Below are positions 1 through 5,458 of a DNA stretch of 6,396 nt, piece by piece. This stretch comes from Chloroflexi bacterium RBG_16_70_13 (GTDB taxonomy: Bacteria > Chloroflexota > Limnocylindria > Limnocylindrales > CSP1-4). Location: assembly GCA_001795245.1 (NCBI GenBank), contig MGOD01000092.1, positions 11,675 to 18,070 on the forward strand, given 5' to 3'. The number at the start of each line of letters is the position of its first letter. Position 1 is the first letter of the stretch. Position numbers and translations under genes: made by a program. The notes under the pieces were generated by a model. The model was not told the DNA's origin, did not search any database, and saw only the letters and a program-made list of their open reading frames with translations.

Positions 1-2
1 TC

Positions 3-1427
3 CGCGCCCGGGAGGCGGAGCAGCCGAAACCGCGGATCAACGCGGGCCCGCTCGACGTCGATCTCTTCACGCGCTCGCCGATGCAGGTGCTCGTGGACTT
101 CTTCCTCGGTCCAGTCGGCGGCGTCGCCTTCCTCGTGGCCGCCGTCGTCTCGCTGCCGACGATCATCGGGCCGATCGTGTTCGGGTTCTTCGGCATCCTC
201 ATGCTCAGGGGCGCCGCCGTGACGATCCAACGCGGGCTGAGGCCGACGGTCGCGACGGTTGGGCCCGGTGGCATCTGGACGTCGGAGCTGCGCCGGGAGC
301 TGCCGTGGTCGGAGATCGCGGAGCTCCGGGTCGAGGACATGTACGGCATCGGCGGCTCGAATAACAACGCGGTCGTCGGCTACCGGCGCCTCGGGATCGT
401 GCCACGGAGCGCCGAGCTCATCGAGAACGCGCCGGGTCGCGGTGCGATGGGCATGGCCCGTGGCTTCATGAGCCTCGTGAACACGATCCGGCCGGGCACG
501 GGGTTGTCGGATCCGATGCAGCTAGCGCCGTACGCGATCCAGGGCTACGAGATCGAGCAGCCCTTCGCAGACGTCGTCCGCTCGGTCCAGCGGTTCGCGC
601 CCGTGACGAACGCGGAGACGGCGCTCGGCGACGGCACGCGCGTGGTCGAAACGGCGGGCGCCGCAGCGCCTCCACCGCCGAGCCCCACGGCCGTTGCGCC
701 AGCACCCGACCTGCTCGCGGGGCTTGGCCTCACCCTCCCGTCGCTCGGCGGAACGAGCGTCCTCACGGGCAGGCCGTTCGTCCCGAGCCCGCCGGCCCCG
801 GCTGCATCGGCCGAGTCGCGGACGTTCCTCCGTGATGGCGGCGTCATCGGGGCCTTCGGCAAGTTCAGCGAGGTCGCCTCCGTGCTGCCATGGGTCGTGA
901 TGCCGAGCATCTTCCTCGTGGGTTTCACCGCCGTCAGCCTGTTCTCGAGCAGCCCGGCGAACGGGTTGTTCCTCGTGGCACTCCCGTTCCTGCTCATCCC
1001 GCTCGGGTTCGCCGCCTACGGGATCTCGCTCCTGCTGGCGATGCCGGCGCGCTGGCGGAATCGCAGCGGCGACCCGAGGCTCCTGACCATCGACGAGGAC
1101 AGCATCGATCTGCGCGGCATGGGGCGGCTGCGCTGGGCCGAGATCGAGGACGTCAGGGTCGTCGACTCCGATCGTCCGACCGGCGAGGGCTCACCATCGA
1201 TCCCCCGGATCGAGATCCTGCCGCGGGATCCCGGGCGGCTCGCGGCGCGCCCGGCCTGGGATCGCCGCAGGGACGCCTGGCGCTCGTTCCTGCGACGCCT
1301 CAAGCCGTTCGGTGACCGCAGTCCGATCGAGCCCTGCTTCGCGATCGACCTCGACCTGCTCGACTCGAACCCGAACGAGGTGATCGATCTCATCGCCCGC
1401 TACCGGGTCGTCGACGACCGGACTTGA
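3..1427 (+). CDS. Membrane protein with duplicated membrane + PH-like modules, 5' end outside the window
   Basis: I do not recognise a named gene. The frame is open from base 3, and 24 of the 26 codons before the first ATG (base 81) end in G or C. None of those 26 codons is ATG, GTG or TTG, and no Shine-Dalgarno sequence precedes base 81, so the true start probably lies upstream of the window; a start at 81 would give 448 residues. Numbering from that ATG, a hydrophobic region at about 8-48 (probably two membrane helices) is followed by a soluble domain containing GGIWTSEL, LPWSEIAELRV and RLGIVPRSAEL. A Pro/Ala-rich linker spans about 190-250. A second hydrophobic region at about 265-325 is followed by a similar domain with LRWAEIEDVRV and RIEILPRDPGRL. 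The strand pattern around the W-[SA]-E-I core resembles bacterial PH-like domains of small two-helix membrane proteins (inference). The duplication is visible in the protein; the function is unknown. It converges with nfnB. Confidence 0.8.
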   Translation, partial: RAREAEQPKPRINAGPLDVDLFTRSPMQVLVDFFLGPVGGVAFLVAAVVSLPTIIGPIVFGFFGILMLRGAAVTIQRGLRPTVATVGPGGIWTSELRRELPWSEIAELRVEDMYGIGGSNNNAVVGYRRLGIVPRSAELIENAPGRGAMGMARGFMSLVNTIRPGTGLSDPMQLAPYAIQGYEIEQPFADVVRSVQRFAPVTNAETALGDGTRVVETAGAAAPPPPSPTAVAPAPDLLAGLGLTLPSLGGTSVLTGRPFVPSPPAPAASAESRTFLRDGGVIGAFGKFSEVASVLPWVVMPSIFLVGFTAVSLFSSSPANGLFLVALPFLLIPLGFAAYGISLLLAMPARWRNRSGDPRLLTIDEDSIDLRGMGRLRWAEIEDVRVVDSDRPTGEGSPSIPRIEILPRDPGRLAARPAWDRRRDAWRSFLRRLKPFGDRSPIEPCFAIDLDLLDSNPNEVIDLIARYRVVDDRT

Positions 1428-1506
1428 TCCCGGCCCCAGGCGGACGAGCTGGGGGCGGGCGGCGGACGCGCGGGCGGCGGATGCCCGGGCGGGTGCTGCG
1501 CCGTGG
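1428..1506. other. Convergent intergenic gap with weak hairpin and 11-bp direct repeat
   Basis: This 79-bp gap separates the stop codons of the membrane-protein gene and nfnB. It contains a 6-bp stem, CCCCAG at 1434-1439 and CTGGGG at 1449-1454 with a 9-base loop. It also holds an 11-bp direct repeat, CGGGCGGCGGA at 1456-1466 and 1471-1481, with a 15-base period. No T-run follows the stem on either strand, so a classical intrinsic terminator is not supported. The stem could still help end transcription from both sides, which is only an inference. Confidence 0.35.
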
Positions 1507-3063
1507 TCAGCCTGCGGCGCTGCCAGCAGCGGCCGTGGCGCGGGCGGCGGCGCGACCCGCCACGGTGGCAACCGGTTCGGCCGGCGCCGGCGGCCAGTCG
1601 CCGCGGAGCCAGGCGTCGATCGAGGCCGCCGAGCGCTTGCCGTCGCCCATCGCGAGGATGACCGTGGCCGCCCCGCGGACGATGTCGCCGCCGGCGAAGA
1701 CGCCCGGCATCGAGGTCATCCCGTGCTCGTCGGTGACGATGTAGCCCCACGGGTTGATCTCGAGTTCCGGGGCCGTCGCGGTGAGCAACGGGTTGGACCG
1801 CGTCCCGATCGCGACGACGACCATGTCGGCATCGATCTCGAACTCGGAGCCCTCGATCGGCACGGGCTTGCGCCGGCCGGAGGCATCGGGCTCGCCGAGC
1901 TCCATCCGCTGGACGCGGATGCCGGTCACCCAGCGCTCGTCGTCGCCGAGGACCTCGAGCGGCGCCGCCAGGAACTCGAAGCGGATGCCCTCCTGCTCCG
2001 CGTGGTGGACCTCCTCGGCCCGGGCGGGCAGCTCGTCGTGGGAGCGGCGATAGACGATCGTCGCCTCGCTCGCGCCGAGCCGCTTCGAGGTCCGGACGGC
2101 GTCCATCGCGACGTTGCCGCCACCGACGACGACGACCCGCTGGCCGTGCAGGACGGGCGTGTCCGAATCGGCGTTCCAGGCACCCATGAGGTTGACCCGG
2201 GTCAGGTACTCGTTGGCCGAGTAGACGCCCTTGTAGTTCTCGCCCGGCACGTTCATGAAGACCGGCAGGCCGGCGCCGACGGCGATGAACATCGCGTCGA
2301 AGCGCTCCCGCAGCTCGGGCAGGGTGTAGGTCTTGCCGATGATCGCGTTGGCCTCGATCTTCACGCCCTGCTCGACGAGTCGGTCGACCTCGGCCCCGAC
2401 GATGTCCTTCGGCAGCCGGAACTCTGGGATGCCGTAGATCAGGACGCCGCCCGGGGCGTGGAAGGCCTCGAAGATCGTGACGTCGTAGCCCTTCTTGACG
2501 AGCTCGCCCGCGGCTGTCAGGCCGGCCGGTCCTGAGCCGATGATCGCGACCCGCTTGCCGTTCGGCGTGGGGTGCGCCACCGGCAGCTCGTCGAGGTGGG
2601 CCTGGGCCCAGTCGGCGACGTAGCGCTCGAGGCTGCCGATCGCGACCGACTTGCCGGTCTTGGCCCGGAGGCAGACGCCCTCGCACTGGTTCTCCTGGGG
2701 ACAGACCCGGCCGGTCACGCAGGGCAGGGCGTTGTCGTCGAGGAGCGATTCGGCGGCGGCATGAAGGTCGCCGTCGCGGAGGAGCCGGATGAAGCGCGGG
2801 ATGTTGACGGCGACCGGGCAGCCGTCGATGCAGTACGGCTTCGGGCACTCGAGGCAGCGCTGGGCCTCGAGGATCGCCAGCTGCTCGGTGAGCCCGAGGT
2901 TGACCTCGCGGAAGTTCGTCGCGCGCTCGCCGGCATCCTGCTCGGGCATCGCGACGCGATCGATGCCCATCCGCTCCTTCTTCGTGAGCGGCGGTGGCAC
3001 CGTGGGAGCGTCGCCCGGTGCGGGCTCGACGGGCAACGACTCGATGGGACGCGGCTCCGTCAT
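1507..3063 (-). CDS. nfnB: NfnB: large subunit of NADH-dependent ferredoxin:NADP+ oxidoreductase (GltD-like)
   Basis: This 518-residue iron-sulfur flavoprotein is the large subunit of an NfnAB-type complex. In characterised members it binds NADPH, one FAD and two [4Fe-4S] clusters, and bifurcates electrons from NADPH to ferredoxin and NAD+, or the reverse. The N-terminal cluster domain shows C70, C73, C78 and C82 (CLECPKPYC, GCPV), then C115, C121, C127 and C131 around GRVCPQENQCEGVC. A first dinucleotide fold carries IIGSGPAGLTAAGEL (174-188), a second VVVVGGGNVAMDAV (310-323), and the C-terminal FAD motif is GVFAGGDIVRGAATVILAMG (454-473). The chosen ATG overlaps the nfnA stop as ATGA and has AGGGGGT six bases upstream; the frame stays open to 3540, but that part lies inside nfnA. 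An N-terminal Pro-rich stretch of about 30 residues and an Ala/Pro-rich tail (about 490-518) flank the core. Homologues are often annotated as glutamate synthase small subunit; the partner gene and the absence of a large glutamate synthase subunit here favour NfnB. Confidence 0.93.
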   Translation of the reverse strand: MTEPRPIESLPVEPAPGDAPTVPPPLTKKERMGIDRVAMPEQDAGERATNFREVNLGLTEQLAILEAQRCLECPKPYCIDGCPVAVNIPRFIRLLRDGDLHAAAESLLDDNALPCVTGRVCPQENQCEGVCLRAKTGKSVAIGSLERYVADWAQAHLDELPVAHPTPNGKRVAIIGSGPAGLTAAGELVKKGYDVTIFEAFHAPGGVLIYGIPEFRLPKDIVGAEVDRLVEQGVKIEANAIIGKTYTLPELRERFDAMFIAVGAGLPVFMNVPGENYKGVYSANEYLTRVNLMGAWNADSDTPVLHGQRVVVVGGGNVAMDAVRTSKRLGASEATIVYRRSHDELPARAEEVHHAEQEGIRFEFLAAPLEVLGDDERWVTGIRVQRMELGEPDASGRRKPVPIEGSEFEIDADMVVVAIGTRSNPLLTATAPELEINPWGYIVTDEHGMTSMPGVFAGGDIVRGAATVILAMGDGKRSAASIDAWLRGDWPPAPAEPVATVAGRAAARATAAAGSAAG

Positions 3064-3076
3064 GCGGGCACCCCCT
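3060..3076 (-). promoter_or_regulatory. nfnA/nfnB coupling site: ATGA stop-start overlap with Shine-Dalgarno
   Basis: On the minus strand the sequence AGGGGGT (3070-3076) stands six bases before the ATG at 3063-3061. The nfnA stop TGA (3062-3060) overlaps that ATG as ATGA. This decides the nfnB start against the longer open frame and suggests that ribosomes finishing nfnA reinitiate on nfnB. Confidence 0.8.
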
Positions 3077-3950
3077 GGGCCGGCTCGGCGGCCTCCTCGG
3101 TCGCCCCCGCCTTGGGCTTCGTTCGGAGGCCGATCTCGCAGGCCCGACGCTCCATGGCGGCCTGCTCGAACGGACGGTAGGTCGAGAGGCGGTCGGACAG
3201 CTCGCGGAAGTCGACGTCGTGGCCGTCGAACTCGGGGCCGTCGACGCAGGCGTAGCGGGTCTCGCCGTGGACCGTCACCCGACAGCCGCCGCACATCCCC
3301 GTGCCGTCGACCATGACCGGGTTCAGGGACACGGTCGTCTTGAGCCCGGCCGGGCGGGTCATCTCGGCGACGGCCCGCATCATCGGCACCGGACCGACGG
3401 CAAAGACCTCGTCGATCCCGCCGGCGGCGATGACGTCGGCGAGGGCCTCGGTCACGAACCCGGGCCGGCCATAGGAGCCATCGTCGGTGCAGGCGATGAC
3501 CGTGCCACACGCCGCGAGCTCCTCTTCGAGGATCACCCACTCGCGGGAGCGGCCGCCGATGATGCTCGTGACCTCGACGCCGCGCCGATGGAGCTCCTGG
3601 GCGATCGGCAGGATGACGGCCGTGCCCACGCCGCCTCCCACGCAGACCGCGTGCCCATGATCAGGAAGCTCCGTCGGGCGGCCGAGGGGACCGGCGACGT
3701 CGGCGATGGCGTCGCCGGGCTGGAGCTCGACGAGGTCGGCCGTGCTCTTGCCGACGGACTGGATGACGAGGGAGATCGTGCCCGCCCCGGCGTCACCGTC
3801 GGCGATCGTCAGCGGGATGCGCTCCGCGCCGCGGCCGAGGTGGACGATCACGAACTGGCCCGGTTGCCGGATCTCGGCGATGCGGGGCGCTTCCAGAACG
3901 AGCCGGGTCACGTTCGGTGAGAGGCGCTCGTTCCGGAGAATGGGATGCAT
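3060..3950 (-). CDS. nfnA: NfnA: small subunit of NADH-dependent ferredoxin:NADP+ oxidoreductase (PyrK/SudB-like)
   Basis: This 296-residue cytoplasmic flavoprotein is the NAD(H)-binding partner of NfnB. Domains in order are an FAD-binding beta-barrel with RIPLTIAD (44-51), an NAD-binding fold with VCVGGGVGTAVILP (102-115), CTDDGSYGRPG (154-164) and VFAVGPVPMM (182-191), then a C-terminal [2Fe-2S] site. The site reads VDGTGMCGGCRV, then YACVDGPEF, giving D215, C220, C223 and C235. This matches the Asp plus three Cys ligation reported for the NfnA/SudB family, whereas dihydroorotate dehydrogenase PyrK proteins use four cysteines. The start at 3950 (MHPILRNERLSP) was chosen because family homology begins there; the frame extends to 4052 but the extra 34 residues look unlike the family. 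Its Shine-Dalgarno is weak (GGCGG about 7 bases upstream). The stop overlaps the nfnB ATG, implying translational coupling and fixed stoichiometry. Upstream lies the repeat-bearing gap. Sulfide dehydrogenase (SudB) is an alternative name for the same architecture. Confidence 0.92.
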   Translation of the reverse strand: MHPILRNERLSPNVTRLVLEAPRIAEIRQPGQFVIVHLGRGAERIPLTIADGDAGAGTISLVIQSVGKSTADLVELQPGDAIADVAGPLGRPTELPDHGHAVCVGGGVGTAVILPIAQELHRRGVEVTSIIGGRSREWVILEEELAACGTVIACTDDGSYGRPGFVTEALADVIAAGGIDEVFAVGPVPMMRAVAEMTRPAGLKTTVSLNPVMVDGTGMCGGCRVTVHGETRYACVDGPEFDGHDVDFRELSDRLSTYRPFEQAAMERRACEIGLRTKPKAGATEEAAEPAQGVPA

Positions 3951-3959
3951 GCGGGGACC

Positions 3960-3971
3960 GCCACGGTACGA
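3960..3971 (+). repeat. 12-bp direct repeat GCCACGGTACGA, left copy
   Basis: GCCACGGTACGA is identical to the copy at 4358-4369. It lies nine bases upstream of the nfnA start codon, in the expected leader or promoter region. It contains CACGGTACGA, one base longer than the CACGTACGA seen (opposite strand) in motif copies 2 and 3, so it may be related to them. Confidence 0.55.
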
Positions 3972-4117
3972 AGTCGTCGCTCCTGATCCTCGCAAGTGGC
4001 GCCTGCCGGCCTCCAGCGCCGGAACGCACGGTTGGCGGGGGCCGAACGTCACCTCGCCGGCGGGACCGATCGGGATCCGGTCGTTCGTCGACTCGTCCGC
4101 AATGTCCGCACTGCGCC

Positions 4118-4141
4118 GTCACCTACGACCCGGGATCGTGG
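4118..4141 (+). repeat. 24-bp dyad motif, copy 1 (inverted relative to copies 2 and 3)
   Basis: The copy starts GTCACCTACGA and ends GGATCGTGG. Its core ACGA-CCCGGGA-TCGT occupies 4125-4139. Read on the opposite strand it matches copy 3 at 20 of 24 positions. Together copies 1 and 3 form the ends of a 216-bp interval with imperfect terminal inverted repeats. Confidence 0.7.
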
Positions 4142-4259
4142 TAGCCAGCGATCCGTCACGGTGAGCTTGGCTCGACGGCGGCGGGACGCCGGTGCGCGTG
4201 CGTGGTTCCGCGCGTCCGATGCCTCCAACAGGTTGCGAGGTCGCACGACGGGCGTCGAG

Positions 4260-4283
4260 CACGATCGGGGATCGTACGTGAAC
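4260..4283 (-). repeat. 24-bp dyad motif, copy 2
   Basis: On the plus strand it starts CACGATCGGGG and ends CGTACGTGAAC. Its core ACGA-TCGGGGA-TCGT lies at 4261-4275. It matches copy 3 at 21 of 24 positions in the same orientation, exactly 50 bp away. Between copies 2 and 3, around 4284-4303, CCGATTCCACG followed by CCGGGG resembles the left part of copy 3 with its flank (CCGATTGCACG) and may be a decayed copy. Confidence 0.7.
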
Positions 4284-4309
4284 CCGATTCCACGCCCGGG
4301 GACCGATTG

Positions 4310-4333
4310 CACGATCCGGGCTCGTACGTGACC
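4310..4333 (-). repeat. 24-bp dyad motif, copy 3
   Basis: On the plus strand it starts CACGATCCGGG and ends CGTACGTGACC. Its core ACGA-TCCGGGC-TCGT lies at 4311-4325. The two arms of the dyad are 11 bp apart centre to centre, about one helical turn, the spacing expected for a dimeric DNA-binding protein. A folded RNA hairpin is the alternative reading. Confidence 0.7.
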
Positions 4334-4357
4334 GAGAGCATGGCCGCACGCCGCGAC

Positions 4358-4369
4358 GCCACGGTACGA
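4358..4369 (+). repeat. 12-bp direct repeat GCCACGGTACGA, right copy
   Basis: This is an exact copy of 3960-3971, located 44 bases beyond the fpr stop codon. The two copies bracket 386 bp that contain all three dyad motifs. They could be a target-site duplication, a pair of regulatory sites or a coincidence in GC-rich DNA. Confidence 0.55.
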
Positions 4370-4390
4370 CGAGGGCCCGGCGGCGCTCCG

Positions 4391-4420
4391 GGGTCGGCCC
4401 AGGTCGGCCGAGGTCAGCCC
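4391..4420 (+). repeat. Three tandem 10-bp units across the fpr stop codon
   Basis: The units are GGGTCGGCCC, AGGTCGGCCG and AGGTCAGCCC. The third contains the fpr stop (TGA on the minus strand, 4416-4414), so the last codons of fpr lie in the array. Slippage could have produced it. The GGCC palindromes may also form short stems at the fpr 3' end, but no terminator T-run is present. Confidence 0.5.
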
Positions 4421-5223
4421 GCGAAGAGCGCGGCGTCCTTGCCCTTCGGCCAGTAGAGCTCCTTCTTGACGTGGAACTCGGGGAAGCCGCGGTGCATCAG
4501 CTCGGTCTCGACGTTGATGATCATCTCGGGGTTGCCGCAGATGTAGACGACGGTCCGGTCCGGCCGCAGCCCGAGGTCCTTGCAGACGCCGGCGACGACC
4601 CGCTCCACCCGGCCGGTCCGGCCGGCCCAGCCGTCGTTCCGCGGGTCGTTGGGCCGGGAGATCGTGGGCACGTACGTGAGCGGGTAGGAGCGCTCACGTT
4701 CGAGGCCCTCGAGGTACTCGCGATAGCCCAGCTCGTCGGTGTACGAGCAGCCATGGAGGACGACGGTCTTGCGCCCGTCGCCCCGGAGCAGGGTGTCCCG
4801 GATCATCGCGATAAACGGCGCGATCCCCGTGCCCGTCGACACGTAGAGGTGGGTTCGGTCGTCGTCCGGCTCCAGGAGGAACTTGCCCTTCGGGCCGATC
4901 ATCCGCATCCGGTGGCCGAGCGGCAGGCGCCACAGGGCTGTCGTGAAGCGGATCACCGGCACGACCCGCACGTAGAACTCGTAGCCATCCGTGCCGCTCG
5001 CCTGGGGTGGCGAGGCCACGGAATACGGCCGCTGGAGGAGCTTGCCGTCGACGACGACGCCGGTCGTCATGTACTGGCCCGGCTGGAACGGCGTCGGCTC
5101 GCCGTCGAAGCGGACCCAGAAATAGGCGAGCTCGTCGGTCTGGTCCTCGCGCCGCACGAGCGTCGCGTTGTAGACCGGCGCGTCGGGGTCGATTACCCGC
5201 GTGTCCTCGGCGTGATGCGGCAT
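4414..5223 (-). CDS. fpr: Ferredoxin/flavodoxin-NADP+ reductase, bacterial single-domain Fpr type
   Basis: This 269-residue cytoplasmic FAD enzyme of the bacterial FNR family transfers electrons between NADPH and ferredoxin or flavodoxin. The FAD-binding barrel contains GQYMTTGV (49-56) and the flavin motif RPYSVASPP (65-73). A linker with GPKGKFLLEPD (110-120) leads to the NADP-binding fold with STGTGIAPFIAMIRD (129-143), VVLHGCSYTDELGYREYL (154-171) and VYICGNPEMI (226-235). Bacterial Fpr proteins usually end with an aromatic residue stacking on the flavin; here ELYW (255-258) is in that place, but 11 residues follow (PKGKDAALFAG). The start at 5223 (MPHHAED) fits the family length; the frame continues upstream to 5466 over the ppdK start and is low-complexity there. 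GGAG 14 bases upstream is a distant Shine-Dalgarno. A TACAAT -10-like box lies about 40 bases upstream. The gene is divergent from ppdK and lies upstream of nfnAB on the same strand. Confidence 0.92.
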   Translation of the reverse strand: MPHHAEDTRVIDPDAPVYNATLVRREDQTDELAYFWVRFDGEPTPFQPGQYMTTGVVVDGKLLQRPYSVASPPQASGTDGYEFYVRVVPVIRFTTALWRLPLGHRMRMIGPKGKFLLEPDDDRTHLYVSTGTGIAPFIAMIRDTLLRGDGRKTVVLHGCSYTDELGYREYLEGLERERSYPLTYVPTISRPNDPRNDGWAGRTGRVERVVAGVCKDLGLRPDRTVVYICGNPEMIINVETELMHRGFPEFHVKKELYWPKGKDAALFAG

Positions 5224-5261
5224 CGGGCTGATCGTCGCTCCGTGCGGGTCTGCTCGTCGGG

Positions 5262-5267
5262 ATTGTA
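5262..5267 (-). promoter_or_regulatory. Putative -10 box of fpr (TACAAT)
   Basis: On the minus strand CTACAATCCC gives a -10 hexamer differing from TATAAT at one position. It predicts a transcript start near 5255 and a leader of roughly 30 bases that includes GGAG. No TTGACA-like -35 box stands at 16-18 bp, so the call rests on the -10 and its position. Confidence 0.45.
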
Positions 5268-5379
5268 GAGGCGGGTCGGGGCCGCCGGGTTTCCCGCGAC
5301 GGCCGATGAGGCTGCCGGGCCTCAATCGGAACGCTGCCGTGACCGAGCCGCAATCAGCGGGCCCGGGGGCGACCGACGG

Positions 5380-5385
5380 TACAAT
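5380..5385 (+). promoter_or_regulatory. Putative -10 box of ppdK (TACAAT)
   Basis: GGTACAATCCCC contains the same TACAATCCC nonamer as the fpr promoter, on the opposite strand. It predicts a leader of about 65-70 bases before the ppdK ATG. No -35 box at standard spacing is recognisable. Confidence 0.45.
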
Positions 5386-5442
5386 CCCCGGGATACCGAA
5401 CCGACCCCCGCGGCCGACCGGCGCGCCGCGCGACGCCACCCG

Positions 5443-5448
5443 AAGGAG
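5443..5448 (+). promoter_or_regulatory. Ribosome binding site of ppdK
   Basis: AAGGAG lies ten bases before the ATG at 5459 and is a strong Shine-Dalgarno match. It fixes the ppdK start, which gives an N-terminal extension ahead of the conserved domain. Confidence 0.8.
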
Positions 5449-5458
5449 CCCATCCGCC

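Larger units (their letters stand above)
3951..4413. other. 463-bp repeat-bearing gap upstream of nfnA, no credible gene
   Basis: No open frame here looks coding: short frames on both strands are Arg/Ser/Pro-rich, lack motifs and overlap one another. The interval follows the fpr stop and precedes the nfnA start on the minus strand, so it should contain the nfnAB promoter and perhaps an fpr terminator. It holds three copies of an ACGA-N7-TCGT motif (4118-4141, 4260-4283, 4310-4333), an exact 12-bp direct repeat near both ends (3960-3971, 4358-4369) and a 10-bp tandem repeat (4391-4420). A GC stem is possible around 4375-4405 but has no T-run. I could not find a convincing -10/-35 pair for nfnA. 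Confidence 0.7.
5224..5458. promoter_or_regulatory. Divergent fpr/ppdK control region
   Basis: This 235-bp gap separates the two divergent start codons and must hold both promoters. It contains TACAATCCC on each strand (see the two -10 entries), CAATC repeats around 5324 and 5352, and a GGGCCCGGGG block. I see no clear -35 hexamer for either promoter, no riboswitch-like fold and no additional gene. Confidence 0.6.

Noticed and set aside
1434..1454. Intrinsic terminator between the convergent genes
   Set aside because: The 6-bp stem is real, but no T-run follows on either strand and such stems are frequent at this GC content.
1723..2535. Long open frame antisense to nfnB (also 1400-2848 in another frame)
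   Set aside because: Long shadow frames are expected opposite or beside GC-rich coding sequence; they contain no recognisable motifs, while nfnB is unambiguous.
1507..3063. GltD, the glutamate synthase small subunit
   Set aside because: The cysteine and nucleotide motifs are shared with GltD, but the immediate partner is an NfnA-type subunit and no glutamate synthase large subunit is adjacent. A residual possibility remains.
3064..3540. In-frame extension of nfnB upstream to 3540
   Set aside because: It lies inside nfnA on the same strand, reads as Arg/Gly-rich low complexity, and the ATGA overlap with a good Shine-Dalgarno explains the start at 3063.
3971..3997. nfnA promoter with TTGCGA and TTCGTA spaced 17 bp on the minus strand
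   Set aside because: The -35-like half is acceptable, but TTCGTA matches TATAAT poorly, so I do not call it.
3996..4331. Small gene in the gap upstream of nfnA
   Set aside because: The translation is Arg-rich with no motif, several overlapping frames look equally good, and no ribosome binding site supports any of them. The recurrent TYDPGS-like peptides come from the repeated motif.
4660..4690. CACGTACGTGA inside fpr as another copy of the dyad motif
   Set aside because: It lacks the ACGA-N7-TCGT core and is explained by conserved coding sequence (LTYVPTISR).
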